Both the position numbers and the translations under genes were made by a program. DNA of 64,000 nucleotides from assembly GCA_950295325.1 (NCBI GenBank), contig OX485806.1, positions 58,151,169 to 58,215,168 of the forward strand, in the 5' to 3' direction. This document shows, in pieces, positions 47,477 through 59,067 of the stretch. The notes under the pieces were generated by a model. It worked only from the letters and a program-made list of their open reading frames with translations. It had not been told where the DNA came from and did not search any database. Source of the stretch: Polytrichum commune (taxonomy: Eukaryota > Streptophyta > Polytrichopsida > Polytrichales > Polytrichaceae). Numbering within the stretch: position 1 is the first letter of the stretch; each line of letters begins with the position of its first letter.

Positions 47477-49019
47477 TTGGATGCCAATGCGTGCACCATG
47501 TCGATCGCGAGATTGGAAGATTCTATGCTCAAATTATAACCATTGATAGGTTGGATAGCATTGGAGAATCTAAAACATTATAGTAGTGGTACTTGACCAA
47601 TCTAATCCGCAGGACCATTGCCCCGGACTTCCAAGCTCTTCACAAACTCCTCTATGGTCAAAGGTGTGGCTCATAATACGGATTGAACATGTGTTACAGT
47701 TGTCAAATTCATCACCTCCCCTGAAGCTTCGAACATATAATAATCCGGAGTGAAAGAACTACCTTTAGTTTTGGATGGAGCCGATGATTTCAAGAATTGG
47801 ACAAATGACGCCAATTTCTTGCACCTCTCCTCCAAAGCGCCAATCTTTGCCTCCAACATCTTTTTTCGTTCGAAAGAAGGGCGTTTTTCTAGATGGAGAT
47901 TGAAGCAGTTTTCCACCTCGTGATTGTTTTACCTATAGTAAGAACATTTCAATTTCTCGGTAGATGTGTATCAACCTCCTTTGTTGAATTCTTAGTGGGA
48001 ACAACTGGGTTCCACTTCGGATGATTAATGACGCAATATTGCTTGTGATTTGACAAACAATCATTTTTAGCATGGCCCGACTGTCCACAAGAAAAACAAT
48101 ATAAGGTCTTTTCCACATCTGTTTTTGCCAATCCCACAACTACGACATAGGTCTTCTAGGATTTGCTAAAATCTACTAGCAAGGATACCAAGTCAGTGGC
48201 ATCGTGCTAATATAAGGCACGATTACAGTGCTTTACAATGGCAAATGCCTCTACAAGTGTCATCCACCTACCATAATCCATGATGATCTTGGGCATCGTT
48301 AATTCAATGAGACATTTATCAATCTTTGACAAAAAAAATCCTTCACCAACTGGCTCTCCGCAAAAGTACCTTGTGATACCATAACAAATCTTGTCAACCT
48401 CATACACATGGTATGAGTTGTATCATTGTTCTTCCACCTGAAGTCTTGGATCCTTTGTATTTGATCTTGATGGAAATTTTTGTATGTTTCGTTCAAATGG
48501 AAATGGAATTCATGCAAAGAATCGAGATATGGCGGAGCCCTAAGGAAACTAATGTTGTTTGGATAGTTTAGGCATAATGGAAGAGTGGAAAAATTGGCTT
48601 GACGTAATAGCAAATGTGAAAGCATAAACGTGCTCCTTAGGTTCACTAGAGAAAGTCCCTTTCACATCCACTACAAAGACATCCTTCATATGTACTACAA
48701 ACACAGTTTTTGCTTGCTCCATCTTAAACACATGTGTGGCCAATGAATTGAAAGCCGCGCCTTCATTCAGTGTAGAAACCAACTCCACTCAAGTCTTCCA
48801 ATCCCGCTCCATTTGGCGCAACTCCATCCAATGAGCATCCTTTCATTGCTCATAAGTTTATAGCCTTTTGTTCTTCAAATGTTGGGGCAAAAGCTTGAAC
48901 ATATACCAAATTTTAAAAGTCATTGTGCGTTGTCGCTTCTTCCTTATCCACATCCTAAACCAAATTCTCCAGTCTTGTAGGGAAATGGTTCCTCTTCGAC
49001 TAGTGTAAAAAAAATAAAA
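47477..49019 (-). pseudogene. Gag of the methyltransferase retroelement, copy 2
   Basis: Zinc knuckle CFSCGQSGHAKNDC (frame 47949-48137) matches the first knuckle of copy 1; the second knuckle region is eroded at about 47930. The coiled-coil-like LEAKIGALEERCKKL and upstream IQRIQDFRWKNNDTTHTMCM also parallel copy 1. The 5' end is lost: text jumps from the early gag near 48990 directly to LTR-like sequence at 49020, so the gag start, leader and primer site (about 300 bp) are deleted. Confidence 0.82.
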
Positions 49020-49347
49020 AATAAAAAACAACCTATACTTGCAACCACCACCAAACTTATGGTTTGCTGGTCATCAACCTAGACTCACCATTAGGGAATA
49101 CAAGCATAAAAATCACGTCAGTTATCACTCTGACCTCACCCCTACGATACCTTATTACAAACAAGTACAACACAAAAAGAGACAATGTTGGCAATTTCCA
49201 GTGACACAACCCGCTACGCGAGAAGATACCACAACGAAATACAAAAAATAATGCAATTGCAACATTGGATCTTCTTCCCCAAATAACAATTAGGCAAAAA
49301 TTAAGATTGACCGCGTACAACCGACACTTGCCTACGGCTTGTTGTGA
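49020..49347 (-). mobile_element. LTR-side fragment of retroelement copy 2
   Basis: Matches 39340-39670 of copy 1: 'tgcaaccaccaccaaa', 'atggtttgctggtcatcaa' and 'tcttccccaaa' in the same order. Non-coding. Confidence 0.75.
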
Positions 49348-49520
49348 GCAATAATCACCACCACCCTTGATTGCGTCCTAGTCCAGGTGGAGGGTCAATT
49401 GTTACATCCTAAATTCACCATTTACATGTGCAATCACATTCCAATTGAAGTGGAACAAGTGGTGTGTATGATACATTCTTTATTAACTCATGTGAGCATT
49501 CACAAATGCTTGATTACCCT
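49348..49520. repeat. Short dispersed repeat U, copy 2
   Basis: Partner of 10545-10740 (see that entry). It directly continues the LTR-like sequence of retroelement copy 2. Confidence 0.4.
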
Positions 49521-52500
49521 ACGATGTTAATGCACGTCTATCAACCCATTTGATTCCCTTCATACCCAACACTAGTGATCTGAACTTGCCCCCCCCCCCA
49601 CTAGTTTGCTTAATTTTCCTAGTCCCTCTCCTCTGCCGCAACCTCATCTACCTCAAATACCACTGCAATGCACGTGTATTCACCTAGCCATAGTTTTTCA
49701 AGAAAGTCACAATGACTGGTCAATAAACCAATTCAAAGTGTAGCTTAACCAAGTCCCTAATGCCGCAGTCTTGAAACGCATGCGGTTCCACTGTTGCTTG
49801 CTCGCCCAATCTACTATTTACTCAATTTTTCGTCAACCCGATGCCTCTCCTATGTGCAGCTCTCCTCGAACTCACCGCCGATTTAGCACCTCCCAAAGCA
49901 TCAACCTCGCTGTCACGTCCAGTGTGTGCAGCTGCTTGCATTTGGCCAATGGTTGGGTGGACCACAACGGAATCATCCTCCGTCACACTAGTCTTGCCCA
50001 TGGTGGACGAGAGTGCAGATCGAGCAGGGTAGATAGGCCATGAAGACTGAAGCTTGTGATCGCACAAATATTCCGTGCACCAACTCCACACTCCAAAAAA
50101 CTTCTCTGTTGTTGCCCATGCTGCAACATCAGACTTCTCCTACCTAAACCCAACAAATCAATTTGGACAAGCAAGTCTTCATTTATTTTTAGAACCCAAT
50201 ATCGATGCCAATTCCTGAGTGTGGAGCAAATTGCCGTGAGTAAGTTCATAACGACAGAATGGCCCTCAACCGGAACTACATCCAAGAGCAGACAACATCG
50301 GCTCTGAAATGTCAAGGAGTGACAGGATGACGGCCGTCAAATCACAAAGGTTGGGGCAACAGGGCGGAATGTTGGAACCACTATCAGTATCAGCTACCAA
50401 AGGATAGGCGGAGTAGCTCAGCATGCCAAGACTGATGATAATAATTTTTACTCTTCAATCTGTAATTTTGCCAAAGGTTGCATTACGCTTGGTCTCTGTG
50501 AGCCCAAAATGGAGCCCACACATGCTCTTAAACCTTAAAATTCACTAAAACTTAGGCTTTGATTTTCATCAAATGTTCAAAAACATAAAAAGAGTGAGCT
50601 TTGAATTTAGAAGTTGAATTAAGCATTAGGCTAGGACTTTAGCACTTAATTGCTAGTAAGGAAGTAGCTCAAGTTAGGATTTAGTAACCATGCTTGGGTG
50701 TTGGAGTGTTCATTTTGGGCAATGGCTATGCTTGTGATGGGAGGAGGCCGTTACCCAACGGTGGGTAAGGCTCTGGATTTCCGGATCCAAGGGAGAGGCC
50801 CCTGGACCTCTTTCACTCTCGGAGAGTGAACAGGGGAGGTTTAAACGATGCGGAAGAGCTGCCAAATTTCGGATGTGGGAGGCCGTCCTCGATGAGGGAG
50901 GAAGAGGATGGATTATCAGCTCCCTAAAGAGAGGTCGGATGCCGAATCTTCTGTCGGCTGTCTCCATCAGCTCAATGCGACTTCAAACCAGAAACAGATT
51001 GCGGATTCCAACCCCGACACACATGATGAGGGGGAGTGTGCGGAGCTGAACCAGGACCTTCGGCAATTTGCGGCTTGGTCTGCGAGTGCAGGCAGGTGAA
51101 GGAGTAAGGAGCATCTTCGGTCGACGATTCAGAGGAGGCGAGGACATTAATGGCAAGTTGCAGGAGGTGAGTTACATGTAGTCGACCGCGTGTTTCACGG
51201 AGAATGAGGAGCAACCCTGGACAATCTGAGGTGGAGTGGAGAGGCGAGCTAGCAGCTGTCGACATTGAGACAGAGCGAATTAGTCGACTGTCGTTGTCGC
51301 ATCAACCGGCTCTCTGACTCCTTGCACAACAGATGGTGGCATTCAAACGATTATGCTGTTGCATTCTGTATCGGTTGGGAAGAATCAACAATAGACGCGG
51401 CGGAGTGTCCTCTCTTTGTGGGGACACGCGAACACCAACATATCCGGATTGGCGTTTTTAAGTGCCTAATCCGGTTTTGTCCGGATGACCCTAGTATCGT
51501 CCAGGGATTCTATGAAGTGTAGGAGGTCGAGAACTCTCCGTACCCGCTTATCTTCCACTCCTTAGCCAAATTTCCGAAAACTCCAGTTTTCGGTCTTCCA
51601 GTCTTTGGGACACTCTTCGTCTTCTTCCGGAGGGTGCCTTTCTGGATTGTGCCTCTAGGTCCTAATTATAACGCTAACTTGCCCCTCTACGTCTACCCTC
51701 TAGAATAGGTGGTTCCTTCTGGCAAAGACGTCTTTTATAAGATTAGAATCCGGAAACTCCCTCACAATCAATCCGGATTGATCAGATCCATCCTGGCAGG
51801 TCACGCAGAGAGATCCGGATTATTTCTTAGGACCACAGTGACTAGAGGAGTCCGGATTCCAACCGGAGATCTGACTCGACGGGTTAAGTGGGTGACCCGT
51901 ACCACTTTCCGGATTGTCCCGCTCTCCGGCGATGAGACCTCTTCGGAAGATTAGATTGGCGCAATTCCGGATCCCTTCCGGACCTTTGCTCAATCTTCCC
52001 CACGGCTATCTCACCTGGACGTTACCCAGACACCCGGAACAATGAGGATCTCTTCCACTACACTCCGGAGGTGGCCTCCAACCCGGAACCCTTACTGATC
52101 CGGTCCTTCCCTTCTCCTTCCGACAGATCTATCCGACTACCTCTACCTTGGATTCTACTCAATCTAAGCTAATTGGGCGATCCGTACCACCTTCCGGATT
52201 GGTCCGTCTAAGGGCGGTGGGACCTTTTCAGAAGATCAGATTGGCGTGAGTTCGGGTCCCTTCCGGATCTCACCCAATCCTCCCAGCGGTTATCCCACCT
52301 AGACGTTACTCAACCATCCGGGTTAATGAGGTTTCCCTCCCACTACACACAGAGAGGATCTACAAGGCAATAACCGGATCATATCCGGGTATCCTCTCCC
52401 ATGTCCTATCCGGAACTCCTATCCCTCATACTCTCTCTCCTCCGCTAACGATCTCCGGATCATCCATATAAACATCGATCAAGGAAAGTCAAGGAGTGAG

Positions 52501-52830
52501 AAACCAAGTAATTTATTAGAGTTGGAGCAATTGAAATACAACAATGGAGAAGGAACCCTTCCCCAACTCCTTATTCAGCCTTAAGTAGAGGCTCAAAATC
52601 CCTAATCTAAGGGTGGCGGCCCAGGCGGCCACCCCGAAGGAAAACCCTAACTACACCCGTTCTCCCGGATTTCCCAGATCAAGATCCGGATTTTTCGCTG
52701 ACACATCCAAGGGAGAATTTTATTCCTCATCTTCAAAAACTCCTAAGTCCTCCCTGCCTACCTCTATTCTGCCTAACTAATCTAGTTGCCCTTCTAAGCT
52801 AAGAAGAGCGGTGCTTCTTCTGAGCTGATC
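49521..52830. other. Non-coding stretch with a TCCGGA-rich part
   Basis: No recognisable domain in any frame; frames such as 50972-51265 or 51265-51522 have no family resemblance. The right part (51420-52720) is unusually rich in TCCGGA and is described separately. Confidence 0.5.
51420..52720. repeat. TCCGGA-rich region with a ~275-bp tandem duplication
   Basis: CCGGA occurs about 20 times, often as the palindrome TCCGGA or ATCCGGAT. Within it, 'ccgtaccac.ttccggattg' (51897 and about 52170) begins two similar units that both continue through 'agat.agattggcg', 'cccttccgga' and 'acgttac'. This gives a diverged duplication with a period of about 275 bp. Confidence 0.65.
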
Positions 52831-53802
52831 TGTCGCAACCCTTGCTAACCCCCTTAGCAATCTTGCCAATTTTCAATTCTAGCAAAGGTTACGAGCGCTA
52901 ACCATTCGCATTCCGCCATGCTAATGGTTAGCTCCTCCTACCCCGGACCTTATAGTTCATAGGAAGGAACCAACCCTCCTACTTTGCTTTAGGGACTCAC
53001 CCCTTAATCGGTAACCCATTCCTAGATGTGGACTTCCATCCATGGAAGTCCAATCCTATGTTGATCATCGCGTTGCCGGAGCAACACTACAACAACCCGA
53101 ACCATACTAGGCAACTATGGCCTCACATTGGGCCAATGCCCATGGAGGCCGTGCCGTTCGGCCTCGGGTGGGTGAGGCCACACCACCTCACCCATATAAG
53201 CCTCTAGGACTTCACGCGGGGCCCCTACCCCACCGTCAACCAACCTCTTGTCTCTCTACCAAGAGTTGGGGCCAAGTGGACATTTTGCCTTAGCTGCTGG
53301 GCCTAGAACCCCCCCAGCAGCTTCAGACCATCATAACTTCCTTGTATCATGTCTGATCATAACAACCAACCACTCCATCCTCATCTACGCTTCACGTAGA
53401 TGAAGATGGACTCCTCACTTGCCCCATTCGGGCAAGTCTTGAGGAAGTTATGCCTGTTTGAACCCTGGCAGTCCCGGGAATCACTCCCAGGCACTGCTGT
53501 ACCAGGCGCTGTCCCGGGACAGCGCCCCACTCAAATGGCCATAACTCCTAGCTCACACCTCCGATTGAGGTGTTCTTGAGCATTCTAGAATCACCACGCC
53601 ATGAGCTACGCATAGCTCATGGCCTTACCCTTGTGCCTCCTAGTCTCCGTGGGTGGGAGGCGTTCCCAACGCCCGGGGCCCTCACCCACACTAGGATCAC
53701 TTGGGCCCTCTCACCAATGGCGCCACAAGTCCCGGGTGTCACTCCGGGGTCCCCCTTGTGCCCATGGTGTTTCGGGCACTCCTCATGGAGAGGTGCGCGA
53801 CA
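52831..53802 (-). mobile_element. R element LTR (R-D), left end of the tandem
   Basis: 972 bp, TGTCGCAACCC...GCGCGACA. In minus sense it is the 3' LTR of the first R unit: it is preceded in sense by the purine tract at 53803-53814. The left flank is TGATC; the partner duplication would lie beyond the window. It contains a series of hairpins (see findings). Confidence 0.93.
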
Positions 53803-53814
53803 CTCACCCCCACC
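53803..53814 (-). promoter_or_regulatory. Polypurine tract of R unit 1
   Basis: The minus strand reads GGTGGGGGTGAG immediately before the LTR start TGTCGCGC. The same tract is at 60041-60052 and, in plus orientation, at 31689-31700. It fixes the sense of the R family. Confidence 0.75.
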
Positions 53815-54640
53815 AAACGGAGTCGATGCCCTCATCGACTATACTCGTAGTCGGCACACCAATTCTCAAGTTTCCATCCTCTATGGTGCGGCATTGTGTT
53901 TACCTTAGGGCGCGACCCCCACAATGCATCTTCAAATTTGGCATAGTCCCAAAGGTGTCGTTCCTAGGTGTTCCGTTAGCGACCTTGGAACTCCTCCAAG
54001 GACCTAACCTATACTAGACCCACCTACTTTGGGACTCACTTGGGTTGCCCCTCCTTTGGGGCCTCCCCCGTTAGGCTCCACTAGCCTAACATGACACATC
54101 TAGGCGAGACCTCAACGCTTCCACTAAGTTGTCTCGGTTGCAACTCCGAGATGGCTTTCCATTGTTAAGCCACGCCTCGATCGCACGGGGGTGATGCCAA
54201 GTCCCGCCCGACTCGGTTCCCACTTTGTTCTTTCGAGACATGGGTTCATGACTCCCATGCGCCAACTCTCGTTAGCTCGCAGGTAGCACTTTTATGAGCA
54301 CGCGCCATCACCTTGTCCCCGCCCGGACAAGCCCACGGCTAAGAAGTTTCTTGGTTTTATCCAAGGCCCTTCCAAGCCATGGCCCCCAATTACTCGGCTT
54401 ACCCAACCTAGTTTGGCATGTCTATTCCCCCTCTTCCATTAACCAAGCACAAGTACAAGACTAGGACCTCATCTCATACTTTTCTCTTTGCACCACTAAA
54501 GTTTGGACTTTATTCCCTCAAGCCAAAGAACAAGTTCATGTTGTGGAGCAATTAGCCTCGAAGGTAAGTGTGCTACTAACGTCTCTCCCCCACTAAAGGA
54601 GATTGATGTCCTCATCAATGCCTACGCTTCATTTTATTGG
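53815..54640 (-). mobile_element. 3' untranslated region of R unit 1
   Basis: Non-coding between the chromodomain and the 3' LTR; nearly identical to 60053-60880 and to the truncated R-C at 31140-31688. Contains the short inverted repeat CGACTA-6-TAGTCG. Confidence 0.75.
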
Positions 54641-54647
54641 AATCCAT

Positions 54648-56060
54648 AGCCTTAGTTTCTTCAAAGTGCTTCACCAATTCATTGGTGGTTACCATGTCTC
54701 TTGCCGCTACCCAAACGGCTTCTTTCTCATGGTATCCACACCATTTCACCAAGTACTCCTTTGTACATTTTTTTTTCCTTTTCACTTGGGCTTCCTACAC
54801 TTGAGGATGCCCTCGTACCTCATGTTCCAAATGATGTCCACAAGGTCGGGAGGTGGCCTAATCATTTGCTTGTGATCGGGCCACAAGGTGTCGTCCTTAA
54901 ATGACTTTAGGAATGAGACATGAAATATGGGATGCACTTTGATCTCGGGCGGTAATTCCAACTTATACATGTCCTTGAACACTTGTTCCACAATGGGAAA
55001 CGGAGCTCCAATTTTGGACATGAACTTTGGAGTGAGGCCTTGCGGGTAAGTGAAGTTGTTCACATTCAACAACACCTTTTGGCCCACCTCATTCTCCACT
55101 TGGCGTCTTCCGGCATTGATTCGCACTTCGTACCACCTTCAGGCTTTCTCCACCAACAACTTGGTCATCTCCAAGACTTGTTTTTTTGCTCCTTGGCCAA
55201 GTCCTCACCATCTTGGTTGAACTCTAGTGTTGAATGTGCCCCCTCGAGAGCTAGGTTAATAGGTTGGAGCGCATCCACTCCATAAGCCACCACCAAAGAC
55301 CACCCCATGGTAGCCAAGTGCGTGGCTACATTGCAATTACACTCCGCTCGACCCACATAGTCCGCCCAATCTCCTTGGTCCGCCCCCACCAAGTTCCTCA
55401 AGTATTGCTTCAAGACTCCATTCACACGCTCCGCTTTCCCATACATTTGGGAATGCAAGGTCATGCTAAACCTTAGTTTCATTCCGACCTCCTTAGAGAA
55501 ATGCATTGAAAATGCACTTGTGAACTTTGGATCTTGATCCCACACAATCACTCTTGGCAACCCGTGGTGCCTCAACCATCCTTTGAGAAAAGGCTATGCG
55601 GTCTCCAACGCGGTGGCGGTTCCCACAATCGGCACCATGTGTGCCCACTTGGCAAACCACTCTACCATCAACAAGATGGCATCATACCCATGTGACTCCG
55701 GCAAACTTGTGATCAAGTCCATGCACATACCATGCCATGGCGCCAACGGGATAGGCAACGGTTGCAAGAAGCCGCCTTGCTTTTGGTAAGATGCTCGGTT
55801 CACTTGGCAATTTGATTCAAACCTTCACAAAGTGGGCTATATCTTCCTTTATGCACCGCCAATGGTACCTCCAAGACACCATTCTATGGCGGTTTTTTCT
55901 TTCTTCTCTTTGGCCGGCCATGTGGCTATCATATTCCTTCTTCAAAACCGATAGCCTCAACTTGCCTTGTGGCACATACACCCAACTTTGCTTGCACTTG
56001 AACAATCCGTCCACCAACTTAACCTCTTTGAGCACCTTGCTCTTGTGAATCTCACTTAAA
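54648..56060 (-). pseudogene. Integrase with chromodomain, R unit 1
   Basis: HHCC zinc-domain remnant at 55817-56035 (KKEYDSHMAG, WRCIKEDIAHFVKV). The DDE core includes MCMDLITSLPESHGYDAILL with the first Asp, VIVWDQDPKFTSAF with the second, and KAERVNGVLKQYLRNLVG with the Glu. The C-terminal part HPIFHVSFLKSFKDD follows. After a frameshift the chromodomain ends as EYLVKWCGYHEKEAVWV and ELVKHFEE (about 54650-54765). Integrase inserts the cDNA; a chromodomain at its C-terminus marks a chromovirus lineage and binds methylated histone. Stops and shifts between frames make it inactive. Confidence 0.9.
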
Positions 56061-56297
56061 AGCTTTTGTGCTTTGGGGTAGTGAATTTACCCCTCCCGTA
56101 TCTTGCATCACAAATTTCCTTTGCCGGCACACATTAGCCACAAGGTTTGGATGGTTCTCATTGCTTGGAACTCTTCCGGTCTACTTCGCGCATCCGGCAC
56201 CACATTTCCACGGTCCGGTTTGTGGATCAAATCCACCTTCATAAGCGCCAAACTATCATGCCACCGCAATGACTTGGCGCTCACTTGCGCTTGTATG

Positions 56298-57480
56298 TCA
56301 AAATACTTTTAGGACACATTGTCCATGTAGACCTTTGCTTTGTGCGACCCCAAATAGTGTCGCCACATCTTCAAGCAATGCACTACGGCAAAGAAGTTGT
56401 TTGTCATGAGTTGGTTGTCTTCTTTGACAACCATCGAGCTTCATGCTCCCATATGCAATGGCCATCCATCTTACACATAATCCACCATTGGCAAAGTCAC
56501 TCGCCCCCGTATGCACTTCAAAAGGTTTCTCAAACTCCGCGAACTTGAGCACGGGCGGCGAAGAGAACTTGCTCTTAAGCTCTCCAAAGACTTGGTGAAA
56601 ATGCTCATCCCACTCTTCGGATAGCCTTTTCTTTCACAAGTCGCACAAGGTTCGACAACTGTTAAGCTTAATGCTCCCATATGCAATGGGCATCCATCTT
56701 GGATCGCATCCGCCAATGGTAAAGTTACTCGCCCCCGTATGTACCTCAAAAGGTATGTCAAACTCCGCGAACTTGAGCACGGGCGGCGAAGAGAACTTGC
56801 TCTTAAGCTTCTCAAAGACTTGGTGGGAAGGCTCATCCCACTCTTGGGATAGCCATTTCTTGCACAAGTTGGACAAGGTCGGACAACCATCGAGCTTCAT
56901 GCTTTTATATGCAATGGCCATCCATTTTGCCTCAACATCCGCCAATGGTAAAGTCACTCGCCCCCATATGCACCTCAAAAGGATAGTCAAGCTACGCGAA
57001 CTTGAGCACGGGCGGCGAAGAAAACTTTCTCTTAAGTTCCCCAAAGGCTTTGTGGCAAGGCTCATCCCACTCTTGGGATAACCATTTTTTGCACAAGCCG
57101 GACAAGGTTCGACAACCATGGAGCTTAATGCTCCCACAAGCAATGGTCATCCATCTTGGATCAACATCCACCAATGGTAAAATTCTTCGCCTCCATGTGC
57201 ACCTCAAAATGCTTATGAAAACCCGGAAACTTAACCACATCTTGTGAAGAGAACTTGCTCTTGAGCTCCCCAAAGGCTTGGCGACAAGGCTCATCCCACT
57301 ATTGGGATAGCCATTTCCCTCAATAAGTTGAATAAGGTCCTAGCAACCTTCAAAAACTCTCGAATGAAGTGGTGGTAGTAGTTGGCTAGGCCAACAAATG
57401 ACCTAAGCCCTTTTTGAATGAAGGGCCAATTCTCCTTTTGGATTGCCTTCACATTCTTCATGTTCGTCCACCAACTTCCT
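56298..57480 (-). pseudogene. RNase H and RT thumb remnant, R unit 1, with tandem array
   Basis: RNase H start text FSSPPVLKFAEFDKPFEVHTGAS-type is present several times because of the 229-bp array. Downstream it continues as RQPTHDKQLL and then, shifted, the DNV-type segment near 56300. The thumb segment LRSFVGLANYYHHFIREF lies near 57370. The fingers and palm of RT are missing: the text passes from a DVFTNVLPKKLPP-type segment straight to FAQREIEFLRYVV (about 57500). Confidence 0.82.
56380..57310. repeat. 229-bp tandem array within pol, R unit 1
   Basis: The block CATCCCACT begins at 56606, 56834, 57063 and 57292 (periods 228, 229, 229). Each unit spans the RT/RNase H junction. As 229 is not a multiple of three, successive units fall in different frames. 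Confidence 0.9.
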
Positions 57481-57499
57481 TTGTCACCACATACCTCAA

Positions 57500-58110
57500 G
57501 AACTCAATCTCTCGTTGAGCAAAGTTCTTTTTCACTCCTTGGTGGTAACTTTTTGGGCAACACATTGGTGAATACATCCTTGTATTTCACCAACATCCCA
57601 CCAATGTGGTTTGGAGGAGGCCCATCTTTCCTAGCCTCCCCATACGTTCCTTGGAGTTTCTCCAATTGAACCACGACCATTATGTTTTCTATTTTTCATT
57701 TGGTCTATTAAGACCAAATTCGACTCGGGTCCTCCTACCATAGGAGTTCTTGTCAATTTGAACTTCAATTCTTTGCCATTATGACACATCATAATGCACC
57801 GCAAGCACACCGGCTTGCACCTCACATCTATCATGTGAATTTCAAAGAAGGCGGCCTTCACAATGATATGCATTTCATCTATTTCACATGGTGTGAAATT
57901 TTGACAAAAATCCAATGTCCCACATTGAAAGGTTACATGCATCGCGGGCTCCTTTGTCTCATGCGGATCGCCCTTTCCAAACCGCACCTTGGTGGGCTTG
58001 CCCGCTCTATCAATTGGCAAGCCCCAACTCCCTTGTGAGCTTTGGGCTCATGAAAGAATCCGTTGCCTCTTTGTCAACTCATGAGACATATCTCCCATTC
58101 ATTTGAGCCT
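57500..58110 (-). pseudogene. Protease region and RT N-terminus, R unit 1
   Basis: The frame 57631-58020 contains AMHVTFQCGTLDFCQNFTPC, DEMHIIVKAAFFEIHMIDVR and KLTRTPMVGGPESNLVLI, typical of the region between protease and RT in chromodomain gypsy elements. After a shift it continues toward VKYKDVFTNVLPKKL. The protease Asp motif itself is not visible. Confidence 0.65.
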
Positions 58111-58199
58111 CAAGGTACAAAAAACTTGGCCTCGGCTTAAGGCTACTAGCCTTGGCCACAATGCCATCGTCGTACATTTGGTCCTCCGCAACTTGGCTT

Positions 58200-58470
58200 G
58201 GCTTGGTCCGCAAAGCCAACTTCAAACATTTCGTGCGCGGGACAAATTGGTTTGGTGCTACAAAACCAATTTCTAATAGTTTGTCCGCAAAACAAACATA
58301 TTTTGCCTTGGTAGCACAAAGCCACCTTCCCACACTCCGTCCGCGGCACAAACATGAATTGCCTTGATAGGACAAACCCACCTCCCAACATTCCGTCCGC
58401 GGCACAAGTATGATTTGCTTTGGAAGCATAAAGCCACCTTTCAACATTCCGTCCACGGCACCAACATGTT
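58200..58470. repeat. 56-bp minisatellite in the gag-side region of R unit 1
   Basis: GTCCGC-containing units at 58283, 58339, 58395 and 58451 have a period of 56 bp ('ccgtccgcggcacaa.catg..ttgcctt...ag.acaaa.ccacct'). Two shorter, diverged units lie to the left. The period is not a multiple of three. Confidence 0.8.
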
Positions 58471-59067
58471 TTGCCTAAGTAAAATGGACCAAACAATTTG
58501 CACTCATTTCTTTGGGACCTACTTTTGCTAAAGCCACTTGTGGTGATGCGCCGCCAAACTTCTCTTTGGGACCATCGGCTTCAATGCTCTTGCAAACTTG
58601 ATGGTCCCCACCATGTCCTCAAGAAGCCTTGGGGACTTAAACAAGGCATCCACCACCCGCTTTTAAAACCCCACCTAAAAAGATGCATTTCTTAGAAAGT
58701 TCGTCCGTTTTAGGTGTATCCTTCATTTGTGCGTTTGAATAGCGCACATAGGCCTTAAGAGGCCCCGGGTGCCTCATTAGCACCAAATTCATTCCAACAT
58801 CAATACCTTCCAAGCATTTCGAATTGGAATTTCAATCCAACATTAATGCCCTCCAAGGTTTTGGGTGCTTTCGGTATTCTAGGCCCCAAATGTTTTTTTG
58901 AGGTTGCGGGAGCCCTTTTCAAAGCACTCCTCCATTTTCCTTACCAAATCCACCCTCATGCCCACCATTGTCATTGGAACCAATGGTATGGTCAAATTCC
59001 ACTTGCACATGATCCTTGTTCCAATTTGAGCCTCATAACCTTTTGGAAACCCCGGGCTCACCATCAT
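58471..59067 (-). mobile_element. 5' internal region of R unit 1
   Basis: No gag domain or zinc knuckle is recognisable in any frame. In sense the LTR end GCGACA is followed by ATGATGGTGAGCCCGGGG. A primer site would start at TGG, but I could not match it to a tRNA 3' end with confidence. Confidence 0.55.

Noticed and set aside
50405-50440. tRNA-like text 'gcggagtagctcagcatgcc'
   Set aside because: Resembles a D-arm, but no anticodon stem, T-arm or matching acceptor stem follows.
53570-54017. Open frames inside R LTRs (for example 53570-53908, 53619-54017 and equivalents at 12.9-13.5, 31.4-31.9 and 59.8-60.3 kb)
   Set aside because: They overlap on both strands, lie wholly in LTR or adjacent untranslated DNA, and are shared only because the LTR is repeated. 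No domain or start context.
56380-57310. CRISPR-like or satellite array
   Set aside because: Units are long, contiguous and without spacers, and encode RT/RNase H junction text; it is a tandem duplication in a retroelement.
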